Both the position numbers and the translations under genes were made by a program. 64,000 nucleotides of DNA, taken from assembly GCF_023278185.1 (NCBI RefSeq), contig NZ_CP066356.1, forward strand, positions 1,666,001 to 1,730,000, read 5' to 3'. Positions 17,173 to 26,177 of the stretch are shown here, piece after piece. This stretch comes from Bradyrhizobium elkanii USDA 76. GTDB lineage: Bacteria; Pseudomonadota; Alphaproteobacteria; Rhizobiales; Xanthobacteraceae. Position 1 is the first letter of the stretch, and each line of letters begins with the position of its first letter. Below the pieces are notes generated by a model. That model was not told the origin of the DNA. It ran no database searches and worked only from the letters and a program-made list of their open reading frames with translations.

Positions 17173-19518
17173 ATGGCTGACGGGGCTAGGGTTTCGCGCG
17201 CCCTGATTTTGGGCGCGTCGGTGTTTTCATTTACGGCGGCACTGCCGGAACGCGGGTTCGCACAGGCCGCCGATCCGTCGGCTGCGCGTCCTTCGACCGA
17301 GCGGCCGAAGCAGGCCAAGCGGAAGCCGAAGCCGGCGGCCGAAGCTCAGGCGGCGCCGGCGGCGATGAATGCGCGGGCGCAGATCGGCGCGGTGCCGGTG
17401 CAATCGCTCGACACCATCACGGCGGTGGCGTCCAAGACCGAGGAGCGCGCGATCGATGCGCTGGCGCCGGTCAGCTCCGTCACCCTGGAGAAGATCCAGG
17501 GCCTGCAGCCGAACCGGCTCTCCGATATTTTCTACGCCGTGCCCGGCGTCTCGGTCCAGGAGCGCGGCGACGATCCGGCGACCGTCATCAACATCCGCGG
17601 CTTGCAGGATTTCGGCCGTGTCGCTGTTGTCGTCGACGGCGCGCGGCAGAACTATCAGCGCACCGGCCACAACGCCAACGGCTCGTTCTTCCTCGATCCC
17701 GAATTGATCGGCGGCGTCGACGTGGTGCGCGGCCCGACCGCGAACATCTACGGCTCCGGCGCGATCGGCGGTGTGGTTTCGTTCCGCACCAAGGACATCG
17801 ACGACGTGGTGCGTCCCGGCGAGCGCTGGGGTGTCGACATGTCGGGCTCCTACGGCACCAACAAGGACCGCGGCCTGGGCTCGGTGTTCGGCGGCGTACG
17901 CGTCGATCCGAATGTCGAAGTGTTCGGCGGCGCCGTCTATCGCACCCAGGGCAATTACAAGGACGGCGCGGGCACCGAGATCGGCAACACCGGCAACGAT
18001 ATCGCGGCCGGTCTGATGAAGGTGACGTTGCGCCCCGCAGAAGGCCACGAGTTCAAGATCGGCGGCATCTTCCAGGACTACCAGTACGATATCGGTCAAC
18101 CGAACCGCGGCCCGACCACGACGACAGCGCCGCTGGCGGCCATCGCGGGCTCCTCGGTCTACGCCTCCGACGCAAAGAACTACACCGGCACCTTGAGCTG
18201 GCGATATTCCAAGCCCGACGACATGCTGTTCGACTGGAACATCTCGGTCTACGGCAACCGCACCGACAACGACCAGGTCAAGACCTATAACAACCGCATC
18301 ACCACCGGCGGCGGCGTCTGCACGCTCGCCAATCCCGGCAACAACATTTCCGGCTGCGTCGGCGACAAGCGCGGCTATTTGCTCGACACCGTCGGCGTCG
18401 ACGTCAACAACACCTCGCGCTTCAATTTCGGCGCCTGGCGCAACGCCGTGACCTACGGCTTCGACGCCTTCCGCGACGATGTCGAGACCTTCGATTCGCG
18501 CGGCAATTCCAACATCACGACGCCGAGCGGCCAGCGCACCGTGTCCGGCGGCTTCGTGCAGCTGAAGCAGAACTATTCGACCTGGCTCGAGCTGATCAGC
18601 GCTGTCCGCTACGACCATTACGAGCTCAATTCGATCAACACCACGACCAGCGGCGACCGGCTGTCGCCGAAGATCACGCTCGGCGTCACGCCGGTTGCTG
18701 GCTTCACGCCCTATGTCAGCTATGCCGAAGGCTATCGCGCGCCTTCGATCACCGAGACCCTGATCGCGGGCGGCCACGCCACCGGCGGCGGGCCGGCGCT
18801 GTTCAATTGCCCCGACGGCACCAGCGGCCTGTTCTGCTTCCTCCCCAATGCGGCGCTGCGGCCGGAGGTCGGCAAGAACAAGGAAGCCGGCATCAATCTG
18901 AAATATGACGGCATCTTCACGGCGAGCGACTCGTTCCGTGGCAAGATCAACGTGTTCCGCAATGACGTTGACGGCTATATCGACCTCGTCGCGTCGGCGC
19001 CGACCCTGACGCCGTTCGGGCGGTTCAGCCAGTTCTATCAGTACCAGAACATCGCCCACGCCCGCATCGAAGGCTTCGAGCTCGAGACCATGTATGATGC
19101 GGGCGACTGGTTCGTCGGCGTCGCCGGCCATTTGATGCGCGGCCGGAACACCCAGACCAATGTCGGGCTCGCCACCATCACGCCGCGCAAGGTGACGACG
19201 ACGGGCGGCGTCCGCCTGCTCGACCGCTCGCTGATCATTGCCGCGCAATGGTCCTCGTTCGGCGCCAACAACGACCTGCCGGCGGGCTATCTGCCCTCGA
19301 CCGGCTACGAGCTCGTCAACCTCTATCTGACCTGGAACGCCACCAAGGACATCACCTTCACGGCGTCGGTCGACAACCTCTTGAACCAGTACTACCGGCC
19401 TTATGCGATCCCGGGCTCCTCGACCGACGGCACGACGCAGAACGACGTGCTGTTCTCGAGCCCAGGTCCGGGCACCGTCTACAAGGCCGGGCTCAGGATT
19501 CACCTAGGTGGTGCGTAA
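17173..19518 (+). CDS. hmuR: TonB-dependent heme/hemoglobin outer-membrane receptor HmuR
   Basis: A 781-residue receptor that takes heme through the outer membrane using TonB energy. After a signal region (LILGASVFSFTAALPERGFA) comes a basic/proline linker, then a probable TonB box near LDTITAVASKTEE. The plug domain reads LSDIFYAVPGVSVQERGDD, INIRGLQDFGRVAVVVDGAR and VDVVRGPTANIYGSGAIGG. The C-terminal 550 residues form a 22-strand barrel with the receptor motif YAEGYRAPSITET and a C-terminal strand ending VYKAGLRIHLGGA. It belongs to the hemoglobin/transferrin/lactoferrin receptor group. The ATG at 17173 lacks a strong Shine-Dalgarno, so a nearby alternative start is possible. It is divergent from hmuP and followed by heme-degrading and TonB-system genes. 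Confidence 0.92.
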   Translation: MADGARVSRALILGASVFSFTAALPERGFAQAADPSAARPSTERPKQAKRKPKPAAEAQAAPAAMNARAQIGAVPVQSLDTITAVASKTEERAIDALAPVSSVTLEKIQGLQPNRLSDIFYAVPGVSVQERGDDPATVINIRGLQDFGRVAVVVDGARQNYQRTGHNANGSFFLDPELIGGVDVVRGPTANIYGSGAIGGVVSFRTKDIDDVVRPGERWGVDMSGSYGTNKDRGLGSVFGGVRVDPNVEVFGGAVYRTQGNYKDGAGTEIGNTGNDIAAGLMKVTLRPAEGHEFKIGGIFQDYQYDIGQPNRGPTTTTAPLAAIAGSSVYASDAKNYTGTLSWRYSKPDDMLFDWNISVYGNRTDNDQVKTYNNRITTGGGVCTLANPGNNISGCVGDKRGYLLDTVGVDVNNTSRFNFGAWRNAVTYGFDAFRDDVETFDSRGNSNITTPSGQRTVSGGFVQLKQNYSTWLELISAVRYDHYELNSINTTTSGDRLSPKITLGVTPVAGFTPYVSYAEGYRAPSITETLIAGGHATGGGPALFNCPDGTSGLFCFLPNAALRPEVGKNKEAGINLKYDGIFTASDSFRGKINVFRNDVDGYIDLVASAPTLTPFGRFSQFYQYQNIAHARIEGFELETMYDAGDWFVGVAGHLMRGRNTQTNVGLATITPRKVTTTGGVRLLDRSLIIAAQWSSFGANNDLPAGYLPSTGYELVNLYLTWNATKDITFTASVDNLLNQYYRPYAIPGSSTDGTTQNDVLFSSPGPGTVYKAGLRIHLGGA

Positions 19519-19552
19519 CGCGAGACGCCGATCATTCCATCCAGGTTGCTCC

Positions 19553-19579
19553 GGCCGCGCTGGTGCCCCCAGCGCGGCC
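19553..19579 (+). promoter_or_regulatory. Intercistronic hairpin between hmuR and hmuQ
   Basis: GGCCGCGCTGG pairs perfectly with CCAGCGCGGCC around a 5-nt loop, 34 bp after the hmuR stop. No T-run follows, so it is more likely an RNA-stabilising or attenuating structure than a complete terminator. It could set different levels for hmuR and the downstream genes. Confidence 0.6.
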
Positions 19580-19653
19580 TTGGCGCGTTCATGTTATTAA
19601 CGAGATCAACCGGCAGGATCCAGGCATCCGCCGTCAAACAGGAGAGAGTTTTC

Positions 19654-19986
19654 ATGTTCATCGCAATGAACCGGTTCCAGGTGATCAAGGGCAAGGAGCA
19701 GGCGTTCGAGACGGTCTGGAAGACGCGCGAATCCTATCTCGGCGATCTGCCGGGCTTCATCGAATTTCATCTGGTGAAGGGCCCCGAGGCCGAGGACCAC
19801 ACGCTCTATGCGACCCACACGGTGTGGGCCAGCAAGGCGGCGTTCGAGGACTGGACGAAGTCCGATGCGTTCCGCCGCGCCCATTCGCGCGCCGGCAACG
19901 AGACCGGCGGCAGCCTCTATCTCGGGCATCCGAAATTCGAGGGCTTCGAGGTGCTGATCACCGAGCGCGCGAAGAGCGCCGCGTGA
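19654..19986 (+). CDS. hmuQ: Heme-degrading monooxygenase HmuQ (IsdG-like)
   Basis: A 110-residue protein of the ABM/IsdG fold: MFIAMNRFQVIKGKEQAFE, then GFIEFHLVKGPEAEDHTLYA, then WASKAAFEDWTKSDAFRRAH. The last histidine lies where IsdG proteins ligate heme iron. Such enzymes open the heme ring to release iron; HmuQ and HmuD are the described Bradyrhizobium members. The start at 19654 has GGAGAG upstream; a longer reading is possible but lacks these signals. Its stop overlaps the ATG of hutX (TGATG), coupling the two proteins. Confidence 0.88.
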   Translation: MFIAMNRFQVIKGKEQAFETVWKTRESYLGDLPGFIEFHLVKGPEAEDHTLYATHTVWASKAAFEDWTKSDAFRRAHSRAGNETGGSLYLGHPKFEGFEVLITERAKSAA

Positions 19987-20507
19987 TGGAGGCGGTCGTG
20001 CAGAACGCGGAGCTTGCGGGATTGAAGGCCTATATGGCCGACAATCCCGGCGCGGTCATTGAGGATGTTGCGCGCGAGCGCAAGGTGACGCCGCGCGCGG
20101 TGCTCGAGGCGCTGCCCGAGCGCATGGTGCGGATCGGCGCCGGGGAGTTCGCCGCCGCGATGCAGGACATCGCGGAATGGGGCGAGGTGACGCTGATCGT
20201 GCATACCGATGACGCGATCTTCGAGTTCACCGGCGCCATTCCGAACGGCGAGGTCGGTCGCGGCTATTTCAACCTGATGCAGCCGAAGGGCCTGCACGGC
20301 CACCTCAGGCACGAGCGCTGCGCGGCGATCGCCTTCGTCGAGCGGCATTTCATGGGCAAGATGTCGGCGTTCATCGCCTTCATCAATCGCGACGGCGGCA
20401 TCATGTTCAAGGTGTTCGTCGGCCGCGACGAGACGCGCGCGCTGCGCGGCGATCAGCTGGTGCGCTTTCATGCGCTGGCGGACCGCCTCGCGCCGCAGGC
20501 GGGCTGA
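19986..20507 (+). CDS. hutX: Intracellular heme carrier HutX/HugX
   Basis: A 173-residue protein. N-terminal helices (MADNPGAVIEDVARERKVT; RAVLEALPERMVRI) are followed by a HutX-like beta region: TLIVHTDDAIFEFTGAIPNG, GYFNLMQPKGLHGHL, AIAFVERHFMGKMSAFIAFI, MFKVFVGRDE. HutX/HuvX/HugX proteins bind heme in the cytoplasm and deliver it to a heme-degrading partner. The direct overlap with hmuQ supports that pairing here. The open frame continues upstream but is only a shadow of hmuQ and hmuR. Confidence 0.85.
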   Translation: MEAVVQNAELAGLKAYMADNPGAVIEDVARERKVTPRAVLEALPERMVRIGAGEFAAAMQDIAEWGEVTLIVHTDDAIFEFTGAIPNGEVGRGYFNLMQPKGLHGHLRHERCAAIAFVERHFMGKMSAFIAFINRDGGIMFKVFVGRDETRALRGDQLVRFHALADRLAPQAG

Positions 20508-20532
20508 CACCAACGAAGGACGGGAGGCGATC

Positions 20533-21318
20533 ATGTCGCAGCGCTGGCTTGGGCAAGGCATCTGTATGGCGGCGTCGGCCGGGTTCGGCATGCTGCCGGG
20601 GGCGAGCCTTGCCGCAGCCGACGCCGCGCTGCTGCCGCGCAACCTCTCGCCCTGGGGCATGTTCGAAAGCGCCGACATCGTCGTGAAGACGGTGATGATC
20701 GGGCTCGCCTTCGCCTCGCTCGCTACCTGGACGGTCTGGCTCGCCAAGACCATCGAGATCCGCCGCAAGACCGCGCTTGCTCGGCAGCGGATCGGCCTAC
20801 TTGAGCGCGACACCCTGCTTGCCGAGGTCGAGCAGGCGAGCCGCGACGGCAACGATGCGGTGGCGCAGATCGTGCAATCGGCCTCGCGCGAGGCTGCGCT
20901 GTCCGGCGGGACGTTCGACGACGGCTTCAAGGAGCGCATCGCGCTGCGGCTGGAGCGGGTCGAGGCGGCGATGTCGCGGCAGATCGCGCGCGGCACCGGC
21001 GTGCTGGCGACGATCGGCGCCACCGCGCCGTTCGTCGGCCTGTTCGGCACGGTGTGGGGCATCATGAATGCCTTCATCGGCATCTCCGAGGCCCACACCA
21101 CCAATCTCGCGGTGGTCGCGCCCGGCATCGCCGAGGCGCTGCTTGCGACCGCGCTCGGCCTGGTCGCTGCGATTCCGGCGGTCGTGATCTACAATCACCT
21201 GACCCGTTCGATCGCGTCCTACCGCGCATTGCTCGGCGACGCCTCCGTCATGGTGATGCTGCTGGTCAGCCGCGAGGGCGATCGCAGCCTGTTCCGGCTG
21301 GCACGCGCTGCGGAGTAG
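20533..21318 (+). CDS. exbB: TonB-system energiser ExbB
   Basis: A 261-residue inner-membrane protein. It has a signal-like N-terminus, a first transmembrane segment (TVMIGLAFASLATWTVWLA), a long cytoplasmic loop, and two later helices containing the conserved TIGATAPFVGLFGTVWGIM and ALGLVAAIPAVVIYN segments. With ExbD it uses the proton gradient to drive TonB. GGGAGG lies 7 nt before ATG 20533. It directly precedes exbD and tonB in the heme locus, so HmuR probably has a dedicated energy module. Confidence 0.93.
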   Translation: MSQRWLGQGICMAASAGFGMLPGASLAAADAALLPRNLSPWGMFESADIVVKTVMIGLAFASLATWTVWLAKTIEIRRKTALARQRIGLLERDTLLAEVEQASRDGNDAVAQIVQSASREAALSGGTFDDGFKERIALRLERVEAAMSRQIARGTGVLATIGATAPFVGLFGTVWGIMNAFIGISEAHTTNLAVVAPGIAEALLATALGLVAAIPAVVIYNHLTRSIASYRALLGDASVMVMLLVSREGDRSLFRLARAAE

Positions 21319-21321
21319 CAG

Positions 21322-21762
21322 ATGGGCGTCAAGCTCGGCTCCGGCGGCACGTTCAGGCGTCGCGGCGATGACGATCTGGTCGAGGCGCACGAGATCAACG
21401 TCACTCCGTTCATCGACGTGATGCTGGTGCTGCTCATCATCTTCATGGTGGCGGCGCCGCTCGCGACCGTCGATCTCGGCGTCGATCTGCCGGCCTCGAC
21501 CGCCGAACCGCAGCCGCGCCCGGACAAGCCGGTGTTCGTCACCGTGAAGCCCGACCTCTCCGTCGCGGTCGGCGAGGACGTGATCGCGCGCGAGACGCTG
21601 ACGTCAACGCTCGATGGCGCCACGCAGGGCAGGAAGGACGAGCGCATCTTCCTGCGCGCCGACAAGGCGGTCAGCTATGGCGATCTGATGGAGGTGATGA
21701 ACCTGCTGCGCAACGCCGGCTATCTCAAGATCGCGCTGGTCGGCCTCGACGGGCGTAGCTGA
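21322..21762 (+). CDS. exbD: TonB-system energiser ExbD
   Basis: A 146-residue protein with one N-terminal membrane helix. EINVTPFIDVMLVLLIIFMV contains the aspartate that carries protons. A periplasmic domain follows, ending YGDLMEVMNLLRNAGYLKIAL. It pairs with ExbB, starts 3 bp after the exbB stop codon and ends 3 bp before tonB. Confidence 0.93.
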   Translation: MGVKLGSGGTFRRRGDDDLVEAHEINVTPFIDVMLVLLIIFMVAAPLATVDLGVDLPASTAEPQPRPDKPVFVTVKPDLSVAVGEDVIARETLTSTLDGATQGRKDERIFLRADKAVSYGDLMEVMNLLRNAGYLKIALVGLDGRS

Positions 21763-21765
21763 TCC

Positions 21766-22587
21766 GTGAATGCGTACGCGCTTCATGATGCGGGCGGCGA
21801 GATCCGGCTGCGGCGCTGGGGCCTGTCGGCGGCAGCGATCCTGGCGGTGCATGCGGCGCTGCTCGCGCTCGGGATGACGTGGGTCTCGGCGCCGCCGCCG
21901 GGCGTCGCCGTGCCGGCGGTGCTGGTCGACCTGACGCCGATCACCTCGGCGCCGGAGATTTCGGAGACCGAGCTGCCGCCCGGCCCGGCGATGCAGGAGG
22001 CCGACGCGTCGCCGCCGGCGCCTGCCGCCGCGCAGCCCGTGCAGCAGGAGATCGCGCCAACGCCGATGCAGGAGAAGCCCGACGTCGTCGCGCCGCCGGA
22101 GCAGAAGCAGCAGATGTCGCCGCCGCAACCCGAGCCCGCGAAAGTCGTTCCGGAGACGAAGCCCGAACCGGTCAGGCCGAAGGTGGCTCGCCGGGAAGCC
22201 AAGAAGCCGTCCGAGGCAACGCCGGCACCGCGCACCAGCGCGCCGAGCCGTGCCGAACGGCAGGCGCCGGCTGCGTCCGCGATCAGCGCCGGTGCGGCCG
22301 CGTCAGCGATCGCGGCCTATAACGCACGCGTCCGCGCGCATCTGTTGCGCTTCCACTCCTATCCGGCCGGCGGTAACGGCCAGCGCGGCGTGGTCCGCCT
22401 GGTGTTCACGCTCGGCCGCGGCGGGCAGGTGCTGTCGAGCCATCTCGGCGGCTCGTCCGGTAATCCGACCTTCGACGCGCGGGCGCTGGCGATGGTGCGC
22501 CAGGCCCAGCCGTTTCCGGCGTTTCCGTCCGAGATCACGCAGGGCTCGATGGGCTTTTCCGTGCCGGTCGCGTTCGTGCCGCGGTAG
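21766..22587 (+). CDS. tonB: TonB energy-transducing protein
   Basis: A 273-residue protein starting with GTG. It has a single N-terminal membrane anchor (LSAAAILAVHAALLALGMTW) with the conserved histidine that interacts with ExbB-ExbD. A long proline/glutamate/lysine-rich periplasmic spacer (about 60-175) and a compact C-terminal domain (RVRAHLLRFHSYPAGGNGQRG; VRLVFTLGRGGQV; ALAMVRQAQPFPAFP) contact the receptor. It completes the hmuR energy system. A family-B palindromic repeat begins 27 bp after its stop. Confidence 0.92.
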   Translation: MNAYALHDAGGEIRLRRWGLSAAAILAVHAALLALGMTWVSAPPPGVAVPAVLVDLTPITSAPEISETELPPGPAMQEADASPPAPAAAQPVQQEIAPTPMQEKPDVVAPPEQKQQMSPPQPEPAKVVPETKPEPVRPKVARREAKKPSEATPAPRTSAPSRAERQAPAASAISAGAAASAIAAYNARVRAHLLRFHSYPAGGNGQRGVVRLVFTLGRGGQVLSSHLGGSSGNPTFDARALAMVRQAQPFPAFPSEITQGSMGFSVPVAFVPR

Positions 22588-22614
22588 CGTCAAGTCTCAT
22601 TAAGCCGCACTTTC

Positions 22615-22727
22615 ATCCCCGTCATCCTGAGGAGCGGCCAGTTGGCCGCGTCTCGAAGGATGCACGGCCCGGCTGGTGGCCGTCGATCCTTCGAGACGCG
22701 CGTCGCGCTCCTCAGGATGACGGGGAT
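22615..22727. repeat. Palindromic repeat, family B (after tonB)
   Basis: ATCCCCGTCATCCTGAGGAG at the left pairs with the matching CTCCTCAGGATGACGGGGAT at the right. Inner arms GTCTCGAAGGAT/ATCCTTCGAGAC are also present. It is a full-length copy between the convergent tonB and the sugar-permease gene and could stop transcription from both sides. Confidence 0.88.
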
Positions 22728-22761
22728 AGATGGAGTTCGCTTCAATACGCCGGAAGCTCCG

Positions 22762-23658
22762 TTACTCCTTCACCGCCCCCGTCAGCGACGACACGTAGTA
22801 GTCGACGAACAGCGAGTAGAACAGCGCGACCGGCAGCGAGCCGAGCAGCGAGCCTGCCATCAGCGCGCCCCACTGGTAGACGTCGCCGGTGACGAGCTCG
22901 GTCAGGATCGCGACCGGCACCGTCTTGTTGGCGCCGCTCTGGATGAAGGCGAGCGCGTAGATGAACTCGTTCCAGGACAGCGTGAAGGAGAAGATGCCGG
23001 CCGAGATCAGGCCGGGCACCGCGAGCGGCAGCGTGATCCGCCACAGGATCTGCAACCGCGTCGCGCCGTCGACCAGCGCGCATTCCTCGAGCTCGTAGGG
23101 GATCGACTTGAAATAGCCGATCAGGAGCCAGGTGCAGAACGGCACCAGGAAGGTCGGATAGACCAGGATCAGCGCCAGCGGCGAGTCGAACAGCCCGAAC
23201 TGCACGATTACGGTGGCGAGCGGAATGAACAGGATCGACGGCGGCACCAGATAGGCGAGGTAGATGCCGAGGCCGACATAGGGACTGCCGCGGAAGCGCA
23301 GCCGCTCGATCGCGTAGGCGGCGAGCGTCGAGGCGAACAGCGACAGGAAGGTCGAGCCGATCGCGACCAGCATGGTGGTCTTCAGCCAGCGCGGATAGGC
23401 CGTGTCGAACAACAGATGCTTGATATGCGCGAGCGTCGGCGAGGTGATCCAGAACGGATTGTGCTCCTTGTAGTTCAGCAGCTCCGCGTTCGGTTTGAAC
23501 GAGGTGACCGCCATCCAGTAGAACGGAAACAGCAGGATCAGGATGAAGCAGGCGAGCGGCAGATAGATCATCACCACGCGCCGGGCGCGGGAGTCCCACG
23601 CCATCGTATCGGGGGTGGCGCTGGCGACGTTGGAGGATTGGGCTGCAACGTCAGTCAT
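22762..23658 (-). CDS. Carbohydrate ABC transporter permease (MalG-type)
   Basis: A 298-residue inner-membrane permease with about six helices. The EAA coupling loop reads EECALVDGATRLQILWRITLP. The N-terminal helix, LLNYKEHNPFWITSPTLAHI and SWNEFIYALAFIQSG segments are typical of the CUT1 sugar-transporter MalG/UgpE class. It overlaps the preceding permease gene by 8 bp. No ATPase gene follows; the operon ends here at a repeat. The sugar substrate is not evident. Confidence 0.88.
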   Translation of the reverse strand: MTDVAAQSSNVASATPDTMAWDSRARRVVMIYLPLACFILILLFPFYWMAVTSFKPNAELLNYKEHNPFWITSPTLAHIKHLLFDTAYPRWLKTTMLVAIGSTFLSLFASTLAAYAIERLRFRGSPYVGLGIYLAYLVPPSILFIPLATVIVQFGLFDSPLALILVYPTFLVPFCTWLLIGYFKSIPYELEECALVDGATRLQILWRITLPLAVPGLISAGIFSFTLSWNEFIYALAFIQSGANKTVPVAILTELVTGDVYQWGALMAGSLLGSLPVALFYSLFVDYYVSSLTGAVKE

Positions 23659-24607
23659 TGGCTTCTCCCTGCTGCCATTTGCGGCGCGCGAGGCCGAAGT
23701 AGCTGAACAATGTTGCGAACACCAGGAACGGGATCATCGAGACGGCGATCGCGGCACCCTCGCCGAGCTCGCCGCCGGCGATGCCGCGCTGGAACGCCAG
23801 TGTCGCGAGCAGATGGGTCGAGTTGACCGGGCCGCCGCGGGTGATGGCGTAGACCAGCTGGAAGTCGGTGAAGGTGAAGATGATCGAGAACGTCATCACG
23901 ATCGCCAGGATCGGCATCATCATCGGGAAGGTGATGTAGCGGAAGCGCTGCCAGGAGGTGGCGCCGTCGAGCATCGCCGCCTCGTAGAGCGAGGGCGAGA
24001 TGGTCTGCAGCCCCGCCAGCAGCGAGATCGCGACGAACGGGATGCCGCGCCAGATATTGGCGGCGATCAGCGAGAACCGCGCCGGCCAGGGCGAGCCGAG
24101 GAAGTCGACATTGCTGTCGCGCCAGTGCAGCACGTCGACCAGGAGATAGGAGATGATCGAGAACTGCGGATCGTAGATCCACCAGAACGCCAGCGCCGAG
24201 AGCACCGTCGGCACGATCCACGGCAATAGCACGATGGCGCGGATCAGGCTCTTGAACGGGAAATGGTTGTTGAGCAGCAGCGCCAGCCAGAAGCCGAGCG
24301 CGAACTTTCCGAAGGTTGCGATCGCGGTGTAGAAGATCGAATAGAACACCGCGTTCCACCACAAGGGATCCTTGAGCAGGTACTGGAAGTTCTCAAGTCC
24401 GATGTAGATGCCGCGCTGGCCGATCGTGGTGTCGGTGAACGCGAGCCAGATGCCGAGGCCCAGCGGATAGGTGAGGAACACCAGCAGCAGGCCGATCGCC
24501 GGCGCAAGGCACATCACGATCAGGAACGGCTTGTAGTCGAACAGGCGCGCGAGCCAGCCCGGCTGGTGCAAGGCCGCGCCGCGTGAGGGGAGGGTAGTGA
24601 CAGACAT
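23651..24607 (-). CDS. Carbohydrate ABC transporter permease (MalF-type)
   Basis: A 318-residue permease with six or more helices: FLIVMCLAPAIGLLLVFLTY (first membrane segment), GLENFQYLLKDPLWWNAVFY, and the EAA loop YEAAMLDGATSWQRFRYITF, as in the MalF/UgpA class. It pairs with the MalG-type permease downstream, which it overlaps by 8 bp. It lies 128 bp after the binding-protein gene, with a palindromic repeat between. That spacing often lets the binding protein be made in excess. Confidence 0.88.
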   Translation of the reverse strand: MSVTTLPSRGAALHQPGWLARLFDYKPFLIVMCLAPAIGLLLVFLTYPLGLGIWLAFTDTTIGQRGIYIGLENFQYLLKDPLWWNAVFYSIFYTAIATFGKFALGFWLALLLNNHFPFKSLIRAIVLLPWIVPTVLSALAFWWIYDPQFSIISYLLVDVLHWRDSNVDFLGSPWPARFSLIAANIWRGIPFVAISLLAGLQTISPSLYEAAMLDGATSWQRFRYITFPMMMPILAIVMTFSIIFTFTDFQLVYAITRGGPVNSTHLLATLAFQRGIAGGELGEGAAIAVSMIPFLVFATLFSYFGLARRKWQQGEAND

Positions 24608-24636
24608 CAGGTTCCTGTCTCGGTCCGACTTCCAGG

Positions 24637-24717
24637 GTCATTCCGGGATGGTGCGTTAGCACCAGACCCGGAATCTCGAGATTCCGGGTTCGATGCTACG
24701 CATCGCCCCGGAATGAC
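24637..24717. repeat. Palindromic repeat between binding protein and permease genes
   Basis: GTCATTCCGGG at the left pairs with the distal CCGGAATGAC. A second perfect palindrome, CCCGGAATCTCGAGATTCCG (with one more G), is centred at 24677. Single copy in the window. Confidence 0.8.
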
Positions 24718-24735
24718 AGCGGCTTGAGGTCGATC

Positions 24736-26082
24736 TTACCGGCCCTGCCGCCGGAAGTACCGCTTGGCGCGCTGTTCGGCCTCCGCGGCGGCGGCTTCGG
24801 GCGTTGCGGCGTCGGTTGCGACCGAGGCGCACATCTGCACCAGCACATAGTCGGCGTTGACGGCCCCGGTCGCGGTCGAGATCGGCCCCTTGTAGCCGTT
24901 GTAGTACGGGCTCCGCATCGTGTCCTTGAAGATCGCGACCTTGGGGTCGCTCGACCACACCGCGGCGTCGGCATAGGCCGCCAGCGGCTGCGACCAGTAG
25001 CCGGAGTTGGCGTTCAGCCACGGCTCGTATTGTTCGTGCTCGAGCATGAACTGCAGGAACGCCTTCGCCGCGTTGGGATACTTGCTGTGCTTGAACACCA
25101 TTGCGTTCAAGGTCAGGCCGGACATCGGAGAGGTCGGGGCCAGCCCCTTGATCAGGAACTGATGCGCGGTGTCGTCGGCGATCGCCTTGGTCGCGGGATC
25201 GTTCTTCAGCGAGAAATACAGCGAGACGCCGTTTGCGGTCAGGCCGATCTCCTGCGACGAGTAGGCGCGGTTGTTGGAAACGTCGTTCCAGGACGGGGTG
25301 CCGGCGATGAAGGTCGGATAGAGCTCCTTCAGATATTTCAGCGCCGCGATCGTCTCCTTGCTGTTGATGATGATGTTGCCTTCCTCATCGAGCAGCGCGG
25401 CGTTGTGCGACCACAACAGCCAGTTGGCGAAGCCGTTGCCGTCGCCGACCGCGTTGCCGAGCGCGAAGCCCGCGGGCTTGCCGGCCGCCTTCAGCTTCTT
25501 GCAGAGTTCGAGGAAGCCGGCGTGGTCCTCCGGCACCTTGTCGAAGCCGGCGGCGTTGACCAGCGACTTGCGGTAGACCAGCGGTCCGCCCGAGGCGCCG
25601 AACGGCAGGCCGACCCAGCTCTTCGACTTCGAGCGCATGCCGTACCGGCGCGCCAGCGTGAGCCATCCGCCATAGCGCTTGTCGAGATAGTCGGCGACAT
25701 CGGTCAGCTCGATCAGCTTGTCGATATAGATGTGCGGCGCGTCGCCGAAGCCGATGATGATGTCGGGGCCGGCGCCGGAGTTCGAGGTCACGGCGGTCTG
25801 CTGGTTGATGTCCTCCCAGCCGACGAAGTCGACCTTGATGTCGACACCGGTCTTGTCGGTGAATTTCTTGGCATTGGCGCGGAACACGTCCTCGTCGGCC
25901 TGGACAAAGCGCACCGGCCGCAGCATGCGCAAGGTGGCGTCCTTTTCGATCGGCAGCGACGGCGCCGCCACGTCGGCCGCCTTCACCTTCGACGCCTCCT
26001 GCGCCGAGGCGCCGGTGACCGCCAGCGCCGCCGCGGAAGCCCCCAGCACCAGCGCATCGCGACGCGTGATCTCGTACTTCAT
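24736..26082 (-). CDS. Sugar ABC transporter substrate-binding protein
   Basis: A 448-residue periplasmic binding protein. The leader contains a twin-arginine-like motif (TRRDALVLGASAAALAVTG, cleavage near ASAQ), so Tat export is possible. The mature part has binding-protein family 1 features: VDIKVDFVGWEDINQQTAV, GAGPDIIIGFGDAPHIY, PFGASGGPLVYRKSLVNAAG, AAKAFLQFMLEHEQYE. It is upstream of the two permeases and likely under the same promoter. The ligand is probably a sugar or polyol, but this cannot be read from the sequence. Confidence 0.88.
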   Translation of the reverse strand: MKYEITRRDALVLGASAAALAVTGASAQEASKVKAADVAAPSLPIEKDATLRMLRPVRFVQADEDVFRANAKKFTDKTGVDIKVDFVGWEDINQQTAVTSNSGAGPDIIIGFGDAPHIYIDKLIELTDVADYLDKRYGGWLTLARRYGMRSKSKSWVGLPFGASGGPLVYRKSLVNAAGFDKVPEDHAGFLELCKKLKAAGKPAGFALGNAVGDGNGFANWLLWSHNAALLDEEGNIIINSKETIAALKYLKELYPTFIAGTPSWNDVSNNRAYSSQEIGLTANGVSLYFSLKNDPATKAIADDTAHQFLIKGLAPTSPMSGLTLNAMVFKHSKYPNAAKAFLQFMLEHEQYEPWLNANSGYWSQPLAAYADAAVWSSDPKVAIFKDTMRSPYYNGYKGPISTATGAVNADYVLVQMCASVATDAATPEAAAAEAEQRAKRYFRRQGR

Positions 26083-26177
26083 GTCGTTCGCACTCCCGTT
26101 CTTATTGTTTCGTTGTTGTTTTTCCTTCCCGGCGTTTGGCCGCCGGTGAAGGGTCTTGTGGTCTCGGCCCGCCCGCC

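Noticed and set aside
17227..19503. 758-codon open frame on the minus strand opposite hmuR
   Set aside because: Composition (Arg/Val/Asp/Gly-rich, no motifs) is that of antisense to a GC-rich gene; hmuR on the plus strand is certain.
19553..19579. Calling the hmuR-hmuQ hairpin a rho-independent terminator
   Set aside because: The stem is strong, but no T-run follows, so termination is not supported.
22642..23706. Plus-strand 354-codon open frame opposite the sugar permease
   Set aside because: Antisense artefact; begins inside a palindromic repeat.
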